From the NCBI GenBank assembly GCA_902797705.1, contig CADBTX010000125.1, forward strand, positions 1 through 5,418: a DNA stretch of 5,418 bases. The letters are read 5' to 3'. The stretch is from an uncultured Lachnospiraceae bacterium (lineage in GTDB: Bacteria; Bacillota; Clostridia; Lachnospirales; Lachnospiraceae). Position numbers and translations under genes: made by a program. The first letter of the stretch is position 1, and the number at the start of each line of letters is the position of its first letter. The notes under the pieces were generated by a model that worked only from the letters and a program-made list of their open reading frames with translations, was not told the DNA's origin and did not search any database. Below, in pieces: positions 1 through 5,418 of this stretch.

Positions 1-596
1 GATGCCCAGTAGCCCGATGCCATCCCTCCCTTTGAGGCGGATACCGCCACTACCGGGGTCCCGGTTTCCTTATACCAGGTATTTACAAAACTGGTGACAA
101 GGCTCCCTCTCTTCAGATAAAAGTCATTCATTATCTCGGTATTCTCATAGATACCGAAGGGTTCCTCTATGGTATAGAGCCTTTCCGGATCGGACACCGC
201 CCTGAACTCAGCTCCCGCTCCCTCCTGGATCTCAGGGGCCTCTTCAGCGTTTCCGCCGTAGCCGGACATATTGCTCTGTCCCGCAAAAACTATAAGGTCA
301 ACTTCCTTTTTCCCGTCAGCCTCGGATAGTTCCTCCGCCTCCTCGTTCTTCAGGTTCTTTTCGATCTCCCGGTCGATGTCCCGGACCGGTTCCTTTTCCG
401 GATCATCAACCTTTATCTCCACAGGAACATCGGAAAGGATGCTTCCCTGAACGGTTCCGTTCCTCACGTTCATCTCATCAAAGGGATTTCCCTTCCAGGA
501 AATGTATACCGCAGCCCCGCAGGAGATCACGGCCAAAAGGATAAGGAGCAGTATCATGACTTCCGCTGTCTTTTTTGTCTTACTCTTTCTTTTCAA
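1..596 (-). CDS. Membrane-tethered SGNH/SASA-family carbohydrate esterase (N-terminal part; runs off the left end)
   Basis: Likely an exported carbohydrate acetylesterase of the SASA/DUF303 (sialate O-acetylesterase-like, SGNH hydrolase) type. 198 codons are visible and the gene continues beyond base 1. From the TTG at 596 the protein starts MKRKSKTKK, a basic stretch, then a hydrophobic segment at about residues 13-34, then a charged, acidic linker to about residue 98, then the catalytic domain. That domain shows FAGQSNMSGYG (GQSNM at 106-110, nucleophile Ser108) and a second family block, SASKGGMASGYW (186-197). The C-terminal Asp/His of the catalytic set lies outside the window. TTG is preferred over the ATG at 557 because only the longer form has the basic n-region expected before a membrane segment; an in-frame stop lies just upstream. 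Both starts have weak ribosome binding sites. VISC (23-26) also fits a lipobox, so it may be a lipoprotein. It overlaps the GtrA gene by 17 bp, which suggests coupled translation. The substrate is unknown, and sialic acid specificity should not be assumed. Confidence 0.82.
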   Translation of the reverse strand, partial: MKRKSKTKKTAEVMILLLILLAVISCGAAVYISWKGNPFDEMNVRNGTVQGSILSDVPVEIKVDDPEKEPVRDIDREIEKNLKNEEAEELSEADGKKEVDLIVFAGQSNMSGYGGNAEEAPEIQEGAGAEFRAVSDPERLYTIEEPFGIYENTEIMNDFYLKRGSLVTSFVNTWYKETGTPVVAVSASKGGMASGYWA

Positions 597-1023
597 TGAA
601 AATCTTTCTCGTTATGAAGTTATAGACCATCACAACGCCGGTGGCGAACATCTTCCCAAGAGTCTCCTTAAACTTCCAGAGAAGCCCGTTGAATCCGGTC
701 TGCAGGAATGCCACATTGTCAAATACCGCAAGAACCCCAAGGATCAGCACCTCATTCAATGCAAGACCGATGAGGGACAGTACCGCAAATACCGTGAATT
801 CCTTTTTTCTGTCCATGTTCTCGTCGTGGACGAAAACAAATTTCATGCTGGTAAAATAATTAAAAATAAGTGAAATGGTAAAGCCGAAGAAGGCAGCTAT
901 CGCCACCGTAGTCTTGGCATTCCCGAAGATCAGTATGATGACGGAGTAGATGGCGAAGTCGATAAGAAATGAAAGTCCTCCCACCACCCCGAATTTCAAT
1001 ATCTGTTTTAGCAATTTATTCAT
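580..1023 (-). CDS. GtrA family membrane protein (putative lipid-linked sugar translocation)
   Basis: A complete 147-residue protein with four hydrophobic helices at about 9-33, 38-57, 76-100 and 122-139. The length and topology are usual for the GtrA family (PF04138). Family hallmarks are visible: an N-terminal FGVVGGLSFLIDF helix, NYFTSMKFVF (55-64) after helix 2, and YNFITRKIFIF-like ending (YNFITRKIF, 134-142) after helix 4, followed by a basic-acidic tail. GtrA proteins act in the cytoplasmic membrane and are thought to help move polyprenyl-phosphate-linked monosaccharides from the inner to the outer face. They work with a GtrB-type GT2 enzyme and a membrane glycosyltransferase. Both partner types lie immediately upstream here: the GT2 gene ends only 2 bp before this ATG. 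An AGGA about 10 bp upstream could serve as ribosome binding site. The family call is firm; the transported sugar is unknown. Confidence 0.93.
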   Translation of the reverse strand: MNKLLKQILKFGVVGGLSFLIDFAIYSVIILIFGNAKTTVAIAAFFGFTISLIFNYFTSMKFVFVHDENMDRKKEFTVFAVLSLIGLALNEVLILGVLAVFDNVAFLQTGFNGLLWKFKETLGKMFATGVVMVYNFITRKIFIEKKE

Positions 1024-1025
1024 GA

Positions 1026-1733
1026 CTATAGTATCCTGTTCAGTCTGACAAAGTCTCTGAGTGCGTTACGCCCTATGCTGAATATGCGCTTCATATTGAT
1101 GGAGTTCACACCTCCCTGCCTCGGTCTGAAGGTTATGGGGATGTAACGGATGCTTCTTTCATGCTTTGTAAAAGCCACAGAGAGGAGCACGTTCGTAAGG
1201 AAATAATCCTTCGGCACGTAACGGATCTCCCTCTTCAATGTCTCTGCCTTCATGAGGCGGTAAGGGGTATTGGCGTCCTCCACCCAGACATGGAAGCAGA
1301 TGAACACGGTAAGCTTCAATATCTTTGTGACAAAGACTCTGGAAATACCGTCCTGTCTGCTCCTTCTCGAGCCTATGACCATGTCATAGTGCTTCCTGCA
1401 GCGGTAGAATTCATCAAATTCCTCAGGCCTCGTCTGTCCGTCGGAATCGGTCTGGAAAACGTAGTCCGCACCCTCCGACAGGGCATATTTATAACCTGTA
1501 AGTATCGCTGCCCCGTGGCCGGCGTTTTCCTTGTTGATGATGATGAGCTGTGGACGGTTCTTCTCAGCTTCCTTAAGCACCTTCAAGGTGTCGTCCCGGC
1601 TCCCGTCATTTACGATAACGAGCCTCGAAGCCTCACCTGCCATTACGGCTATGGGATACCATTCGTCCACCACCCGTCCTATATTCGCTTCTTCATTATA
1701 GGCAGGGATCACGATATATAATTTATCCTGCAT
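1026..1733 (-). CDS. GT2 glycosyltransferase, polyprenyl-phosphate hexose synthase-like (DPMS/GtrB type, soluble)
   Basis: A complete 235-residue enzyme with one GT-A fold domain. Visible motifs are the N-terminal strand IVIPAYNEEANIG (7-19), VNDGSRDDT (41-49) for nucleotide binding, NAGHGAAILTGY (70-81), and the metal-binding DSDGQ (96-100). It also has GSRR (121-124), DANTPYRLM (153-161) and RPRQGGVNSI (203-212). The last two are typical of dolichol-phosphate-mannose-synthase-like GT2 enzymes, which transfer a hexose from a nucleotide sugar to polyprenyl phosphate on the cytoplasmic face. Unlike GtrB and CsbB it has no C-terminal pair of transmembrane helices, so it is probably a peripheral membrane enzyme. 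Its ATG lies inside the end of the upstream GT87-like gene (11-bp overlap), with GAAGGAT directly before the start. The GtrA gene follows after 2 bp, supporting a GtrB-GtrA pairing. The donor sugar (glucose, mannose, GlcNAc or other) cannot be read from the sequence. Confidence 0.92.
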   Translation of the reverse strand: MQDKLYIVIPAYNEEANIGRVVDEWYPIAVMAGEASRLVIVNDGSRDDTLKVLKEAEKNRPQLIIINKENAGHGAAILTGYKYALSEGADYVFQTDSDGQTRPEEFDEFYRCRKHYDMVIGSRRSRQDGISRVFVTKILKLTVFICFHVWVEDANTPYRLMKAETLKREIRYVPKDYFLTNVLLSVAFTKHERSIRYIPITFRPRQGGVNSINMKRIFSIGRNALRDFVRLNRIL

Positions 1734-2886
1734 ATCCTTCTTCTCTCTTTTCCCTTAAAACTAACGACAGTATATATAGTATCAGATATCCGTAGTACAG
1801 GAGTGCCGAAACAAAAACGGTACTCTCCCCCTCTCCCAGAAACCTCTGGAGAAAGAAGAAATAGATCACATTTATCCCATACATCAAAAGAAAAAGCTTA
1901 TGGTTAACTCTCTTGTCGCCAAACCAGGTTCCCGCTGCTATCGGGATCAGCATAAAGAAATCGTATATCCTGTGATAGGTCATGATGAGGCTGAAGAGGA
2001 TAAGGAGAGCAAATATACTGTTGTCCTCTCCCTCCTTAAACCTGAAGGCCGCTGCAATGAGCCCCAGCATTATGATAAGGGTCAGGGCAAGGCTCCACCC
2101 CGCTCCGCCTGTCAGGGCTCCTATGTCTATGGAGCCTTCTCCCGCAAGGGCTGACGCCACCTTCAAAGGCAGTATCACCATATCCGTAACGGGGCTCTTC
2201 AGCATCACGGCCCCGGCCACAGTCCCCAGGGCATGGGGGATAAGAGATATCACAAATTCCTTATACTTCCTCTTGTAAAGGAAATACACTGCCAGCGGAG
2301 CCGTAAGAGTATATTTGAAATATGACACCGAAAGGGCCAGTCCTGACAGGACCTTATGATCCTTATCCGACAGCCATACCGAAAGCAGGAAAAAACAGAA
2401 GGAAAAGAGACTGTGCTGTCCCACTCCGATCTGATTCCTCCAGGGAGTGCCCGCTATCATAAGGAGCATCAGGATATTGAAAACATCCCCGTCGGCTTTC
2501 TTAAAAAAGGTCTGCTTCAGGAGCAGGATTATAGCCGCCGTAAAGCAGAGATTAAGCAATAGCCACAGCACCCTTGCCGCGGAAAAGGGCAGAAAGGTCA
2601 TGGGGAAAAGCAGCATTAAAAGGCTCGGAAACTGATTCGCCTCCACCTTCTGCGGTGCCCCCGCTTCCTCAAAGATCCTGAAGAAATCCGCGGCAGGCCC
2701 GGTCTCTGCCGCCCCGGCAGGCTCAAGGCTCTCCAAATACGGATTGATACCGCTCCGTAATAAAAGAGCGGCATCATATTGGAAATCCTGGCTGTAGCGC
2801 AGGGCATTCCTTGCTCCCTGGAATGCCGAGACTGCAGCCATCAATATTAAGATCAGATAAAGTGCTGTTTTAACGCTTTTTTTCAT
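1723..2886 (-). CDS. Polytopic membrane glycosyltransferase, GT87/DUF2029-like (GT-C fold)
   Basis: A complete 387-residue integral membrane protein with roughly ten hydrophobic helices, the first at about residues 6-24. After helix 1 comes the outer loop SQDFQYDAALLLRSGINPY (32-50). It matches the GT87/DUF2029 pattern of an Asp-containing loop followed by G-x-x-P-Y. D34 is the likely catalytic Asp by analogy with GT-C enzymes. Further family-like blocks are NQFPSLLMLLFP (84-95) followed by RVLWLL (105-110), GQHSLFSF (156-163), a Lys-containing helix (SYFKYTLTAPL, 188-198) and TYHRIYDFFML (303-313). GT87 enzymes use polyprenyl-phosphate sugars as donors and act on the outer face of the membrane. 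In this operon it would be the final transferase of the Gtr-like module. Only 10 bp separate it from the mutase gene and no convincing ribosome binding site precedes its ATG, so it may rely on translational coupling. The acceptor is unknown. Confidence 0.82.
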   Translation of the reverse strand: MKKSVKTALYLILILMAAVSAFQGARNALRYSQDFQYDAALLLRSGINPYLESLEPAGAAETGPAADFFRIFEEAGAPQKVEANQFPSLLMLLFPMTFLPFSAARVLWLLLNLCFTAAIILLLKQTFFKKADGDVFNILMLLMIAGTPWRNQIGVGQHSLFSFCFFLLSVWLSDKDHKVLSGLALSVSYFKYTLTAPLAVYFLYKRKYKEFVISLIPHALGTVAGAVMLKSPVTDMVILPLKVASALAGEGSIDIGALTGGAGWSLALTLIIMLGLIAAAFRFKEGEDNSIFALLILFSLIMTYHRIYDFFMLIPIAAGTWFGDKRVNHKLFLLMYGINVIYFFFLQRFLGEGESTVFVSALLYYGYLILYILSLVLREKREEGYAG

Positions 2887-2896
2887 GAAGGATGAT

Positions 2897-4624
2897 CTAA
2901 GCCAGTTTGTTTATAACGTCTGCCCTAAGCTCCTCCAGTTTCTTTTCGGAGTCCTCAAGGCTCGTGCCCTTTACTCCCATATAGAACTTGATCTTGGGCT
3001 CCGTTCCGGAAGGACGGACGCAGCACCAGGAATTATTGTCCAGATCAAAGTAGAGGACGTTTGATGAAGGAAGCCCGGTCTTCTTCTCCTCTCCGGTCTC
3101 CATGTCAACGGCCTTGTCAGCCTTGTAATCCCTGAATTCCCTTACCTTCAGCCCGGCGAATTCCTTTGGAGGCTCCTTCCTTATCCGCTCCATTATACTC
3201 TGTATCTCTTTCGCTCCGTCTATTCCCTTAAGAGTGACTGTATGTATGCCCTCTCTGTAATAGCCGTACTTCTTGTAGATATTCAGCATCTGGTCCCAGA
3301 CAGTGATCCCTTCCTTCTTGCAGAAGGCCGCGGTCTCAGCGAGACACATCACTGCATCCACCGCATCCTTGTCTCTGGCGTGGGTTCCCACGAGACAGCC
3401 GTAGGACTCTTCATAGCCGAATACATACTCATGGTCTCCCTTTTCCTCAAACCACTTGATCTGCTCTCCGATGTACTTGAATCCGGTAAGGACTTCTATC
3501 AGTGTCTGTCCGTATTCCTCAGCTATGGGATCTATCATGTTTGAAGACACTATGGTCTTTATCACCGCCCCGTTTGAAGGAAGCTTTCCAGTCTTTTTCA
3601 GTTCTCTCATGCGGTACTCTGCAATGAGGATACCTGACATATTTCCGGTGAATGGCATGTATTCGCCGGTAGCTGAATCCTTTGCATAGATTCCAAGACG
3701 GTCCGCATCGGGATCCGTAGCCATTACGATATCCGCATCCTTTTCCTTTGCAAGCTTAAGAGCCAGTGTAAAGGCCTTGGGATCCTCGGGATTCGGATAC
3801 TCAAGGGTGGTAAAGTCGGGATCCGGCTCCTCCTGCTCCGGTACCACATAGACATTCTCAAATCCCAGTTCCCGTAAAACACGTCTCACAGGCACATTTC
3901 CGGTGCCGTGGAAGGGTGAATACACGATCTTTATATCCTTTGACATCTCTTTTATGATGTCCGGGTGGATGATGAGCTTCTTTAATTCCTCGATGTAAAT
4001 ATCGTCTATTTCTTTTCCGATAACGTTGTAAAGACCCTTTGACTTTGCTTCATCCAGGTCCATGGTCTTTGCTTCGCTGAAATCCTTTATGGCAGCCACG
4101 CAGTCAACTATATCCGTGTCCCTGGGGGAAGTCACCTGGGCGCCGTCCTCCCAGTAAACCTTGTAACCGTTGTATTCCGGAGGATTGTGGCTGGCTGTCA
4201 CAACTATCCCCGCCGTGCAATGAAGATGACGAAGTGCGAAGGAAAGCTCGGGAGTGGGCCTTAATGCGTCAAACACATAGGCCTTTATCCCGTTTGCCGC
4301 GAGGCAGAGAGCCGCAACATCCGCAAACTCGGGAGACATTCTCCTGCAGTCGTAGGCTATGGCCACGCCCTTGTCCCCGGTGCCCTCTTTCAGGATATAA
4401 TTGGCAAGGCCCTGGGTCGCTCTTCTGACGGTGTATACGTTCATGCGGTTGGTACCTGCCCCGATAACGCCTCTTAAGCCTCCGGTACCAAACTCCAGAT
4501 CCTTATAGAAACGGTCCTGTATCTCGTTCTCATTTCCCTTTATGCCTTCAAGTTCCTTTTTCGTATCGGCATCAAAGTAATCATCCTTTAACCAATACTC
4601 GTAACTCTTCATGTAATCGTTCAT
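2897..4624 (-). CDS. pgcA: Phosphoglucomutase / phospho-sugar mutase (alpha-D-phosphohexomutase, PGM2/PgcA type)
   Basis: A cytoplasmic enzyme that interconverts hexose-6-phosphate and hexose-1-phosphate, most likely glucose. This feeds UDP-glucose and related nucleotide sugars. The protein is 575 residues, a usual length for the PgcA/PGM2 group. All four functional regions are intact: GTGGLRG (46-52), the phosphoserine loop TASHNPPEYNGYK (143-155, Ser145), the Mg-binding DPDADR (304-309), the sugar-binding GYEESYG (403-409), and the phosphate-binding RPSGTEPKIKFY (537-548). I chose the ATG at 4624 because AGAGGTG lies 5 bp upstream and the family N-terminus (YEYWL) follows. An in-frame ATG at 4675 has no ribosome binding site and lies at the predicted transcription start. 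The gene is preceded by its own probable promoter and followed after 10 bp by the GT87-like gene. Human PGM2 of this subgroup prefers pentose phosphates, so phosphopentomutase or phosphomannomutase activity is possible. The symbol is by family resemblance to Bacillus PgcA. Confidence 0.95.
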   Translation of the reverse strand: MNDYMKSYEYWLKDDYFDADTKKELEGIKGNENEIQDRFYKDLEFGTGGLRGVIGAGTNRMNVYTVRRATQGLANYILKEGTGDKGVAIAYDCRRMSPEFADVAALCLAANGIKAYVFDALRPTPELSFALRHLHCTAGIVVTASHNPPEYNGYKVYWEDGAQVTSPRDTDIVDCVAAIKDFSEAKTMDLDEAKSKGLYNVIGKEIDDIYIEELKKLIIHPDIIKEMSKDIKIVYSPFHGTGNVPVRRVLRELGFENVYVVPEQEEPDPDFTTLEYPNPEDPKAFTLALKLAKEKDADIVMATDPDADRLGIYAKDSATGEYMPFTGNMSGILIAEYRMRELKKTGKLPSNGAVIKTIVSSNMIDPIAEEYGQTLIEVLTGFKYIGEQIKWFEEKGDHEYVFGYEESYGCLVGTHARDKDAVDAVMCLAETAAFCKKEGITVWDQMLNIYKKYGYYREGIHTVTLKGIDGAKEIQSIMERIRKEPPKEFAGLKVREFRDYKADKAVDMETGEEKKTGLPSSNVLYFDLDNNSWCCVRPSGTEPKIKFYMGVKGTSLEDSEKKLEELRADVINKLA

Positions 4625-4629
4625 ACCTT

Positions 4630-4636
4630 CACCTCT
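4630..4636 (-). promoter_or_regulatory. Ribosome binding site of the phosphohexomutase gene
   Basis: AGAGGTG on the minus strand, 5 bp before the ATG at 4624. It is the strongest Shine-Dalgarno match among the junctions examined in the window. It decides the start: the in-frame ATG 17 codons upstream (4675) has nothing comparable. Confidence 0.85.
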
Positions 4637-4657
4637 TTTTTGTTTTTCATACCCAAC

Positions 4658-4673
4658 GCATTGAATCCAATGC
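4658..4673 (-). repeat. Inverted repeat in the leader of the mutase operon (possible 5' hairpin or operator)
   Basis: GCATTG and CAATGC form two perfect 6-bp arms around a 4-base centre, with one further U-G pair possible in RNA. The repeat starts about 7 bp after the -10 box, i.e. at the predicted +1. A transcript would begin with this hairpin, or a regulator could bind here and block the promoter. No T-run follows, so it is not an intrinsic terminator. Confidence 0.5.
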
Positions 4674-4679
4674 AAGTCG

Positions 4680-4688
4680 ATTATAACA
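4680..4688 (-). promoter_or_regulatory. Extended -10 promoter (TGTTATAAT) for the mutase-glycosyltransferase operon
   Basis: A perfect TATAAT (4685-4680) is preceded by TG one base upstream, the extended -10 form recognised by the housekeeping sigma factor (SigA type). No good -35 hexamer is found: the hexamer 17 bp upstream is TGGTGC. This is tolerable for an extended -10 promoter. It sits in the 73-bp gap between the upstream glycosyltransferase stop (4698) and the mutase ATG, and predicts a leader of about 50 bases. Readthrough from the upstream gene is also likely because no terminator is seen. Confidence 0.65.
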
Positions 4689-4697
4689 CATTTATGA

Positions 4698-5418
4698 CTA
4701 CTGCACCATCGGAGCGGGACTTGCCTTAAGGGTGTAATTGCTGTGATCCAGGGAGAAATTGATATTGTAATAAGGGTCTCCCTTATCTAAGACCTCCTTC
4801 CACTTTTCCCTGAAATGCTCAGCCTCTCTATTGTACCGTTCCTCCTTCTCCTTATCGGCTCCGCTCACATCATCCCCTCTGGACAGGCTCTCGTAATGGA
4901 AGAGCTCGGCAAAGGGAGTAAATACGTTTAAGAGGCCCTCTTCCCTGAGCCTTAAGCAGAAGTCCACGTCATTTAAGGCCACCGCAAAGCTTTCGTCAAA
5001 ACCGTTGAGCCTCTCATAATCGGATCTCTTTACCATAAGGCAGGCCCCGGTCACCGCAGACACATTCTGGGCATAACAGAGCCTTCCCATATATCCCAGG
5101 TTCTCCCAGGACAGCCGGTAATGGGTATGCCCCGCAGTCCTGTGTGCCCCGAGTCCGATAACTATGCCGGCATGCTGGATGGTACGGTCCCCGTAGTAGA
5201 GCTTGCTTCCCACGGCTCCCACATCCTCTCTCTGGGCATACATCAGCATGTTTTCGATCCAGTCCCGGCTTATGACCTCCGTATCGTTATTTAGAAGGAG
5301 TATCATATCTCCCCCGGACTTTGACACCCCGAAATTCACAAGCTTCGAGAAATTAAAGCCCTCATCTTCTGCGGCCTCGTATTTCACGACCCTGGCGAAG
5401 GGGGATTTTTCTATTTCC
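4698..5418 (-). CDS. GT2 family glycosyltransferase, C-terminal domain (partial; runs off the right end)
   Basis: The C-terminal 239 residues of a GT-A fold glycosyltransferase of the kind used in O-antigen, rhamnan or other surface polysaccharide assembly. The frame stays open to the right end. The GTG at 5387 is internal, since it falls within a conserved part of the domain and coding continues upstream through EIEKSPFARV. In fragment numbering, visible motifs are FNFSKLVNFG (21-30), LLNNDTEV (41-48; Asp45 is in the nucleotide/metal-binding position), and VTGACLMVKR (122-131). Further on are GFDESFAVALNDVDFCLRL (139-157; NDVD is the acid/base region of this family) and LFHYESLSRG (172-181, conserved His). 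It ends with DPYYNINFSLD (214-224), a common tail in this subfamily. Proteins with this ending are often multidomain, with another GT2 or other domain before it; that part is outside the window. No transmembrane segment is seen in the visible portion, so it is probably cytoplasmic or peripheral. Donor and acceptor are unknown. Confidence 0.92.
   Translation of the reverse strand, partial: EIEKSPFARVVKYEAAEDEGFNFSKLVNFGVSKSGGDMILLLNNDTEVISRDWIENMLMYAQREDVGAVGSKLYYGDRTIQHAGIVIGLGAHRTAGHTHYRLSWENLGYMGRLCYAQNVSAVTGACLMVKRSDYERLNGFDESFAVALNDVDFCLRLREEGLLNVFTPFAELFHYESLSRGDDVSGADKEKEERYNREAEHFREKWKEVLDKGDPYYNINFSLDHSNYTLKASPAPMVQ

Noticed and set aside
1..596. Specific call as a sialic acid 9-O-acetylesterase (NanS)
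   Set aside because: The SASA fold covers many carbohydrate esterases, and no sialic acid genes are seen in the window. Only the general family is supported.
502..873. A 123-codon open frame on the plus strand
   Set aside because: It is antisense to GtrA and to the start of the esterase, both of which have clear family motifs. Its product resembles nothing known.
1161..1721. A 186-codon open frame on the plus strand
   Set aside because: It lies entirely antisense to the GT2 gene with intact motifs. Its translation shows no recognisable domain and no ribosome binding site was found.
4658..4673. The inverted repeat as an intrinsic terminator of the upstream glycosyltransferase
   Set aside because: The stem is short and only half GC, and it is followed on the minus strand by GTTGGGTATG and then an A-rich stretch, not by a T-run.
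4622..4675. A 17-residue N-terminal extension of the mutase from the ATG at 4675
   Set aside because: It has no ribosome binding site, and this ATG falls at the predicted transcription start inside the inverted-repeat region. The ATG at 4624 has a strong AGAGGTG and gives the usual family N-terminus.
5385..5387. GTG as the start of the right-hand glycosyltransferase
   Set aside because: The frame stays open to the end of the window, and the conserved N-terminal part of a GT2 domain would be missing. The gene is cut by the window edge.

Overview
The window carries six protein-coding genes, all on the minus strand. Transcription therefore runs from the right end to the left end. They look like part of a cell-surface polysaccharide or glycopolymer locus. 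Codon habits (frequent AGG/AGA for Arg and ATA for Ile, medium GC), a Gram-positive-like AGAGGTG ribosome binding site and the protein types suggest a Clostridia member, possibly Lachnospiraceae. That placement is an inference from style; there is no rRNA or other marker here.

Layout in transcription order: (1) 5418-4698, the C-terminal 239 residues of a glycosyltransferase with a GT2 domain, open at the right end. (2) 4697-4625, the longest intergenic gap (73 bp), with a perfect extended -10 promoter, a 16-bp inverted repeat at the predicted transcription start and a good ribosome binding site. (3) 4624-2897, a complete 575-aa alpha-phosphohexomutase of the PgcA/PGM2 type. (4) 2886-1723, a polytopic membrane protein resembling GT87/DUF2029 polyprenol-phosphate-dependent glycosyltransferases. 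(5) 1733-1026, a soluble GT2 enzyme resembling polyprenyl-phosphate hexose synthases (DPMS/GtrB-like). (6) 1023-580, a four-helix GtrA family protein. (7) 596-1, the N-terminal part of a membrane-tethered or lipid-anchored SGNH/SASA-type carbohydrate esterase, open at the left end. From gene 3 onward the spacings are 10 bp, an 11-bp overlap, 2 bp and a probable 17-bp overlap, so this is very likely one operon.

A coherent working model, inferred from family knowledge, is as follows. The mutase makes hexose-1-phosphate for nucleotide-sugar synthesis. The GT2 enzyme loads a sugar onto undecaprenyl phosphate. GtrA helps move the lipid-linked sugar across the membrane. The GT87-like protein transfers it to an acceptor outside the membrane. 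The exported esterase could then trim acyl (acetyl) groups from surface glycans. This is a Gtr-type three-component glycosylation module with added sugar-supply and esterase genes. The general mechanism is known, and I see no clearly new system. The points most worth a second look are the esterase as a tail gene with its probable TTG start, the promoter/hairpin arrangement before the mutase, and the acceptor and sugar of the module. No RNA genes, mobile elements or CRISPR arrays were seen.
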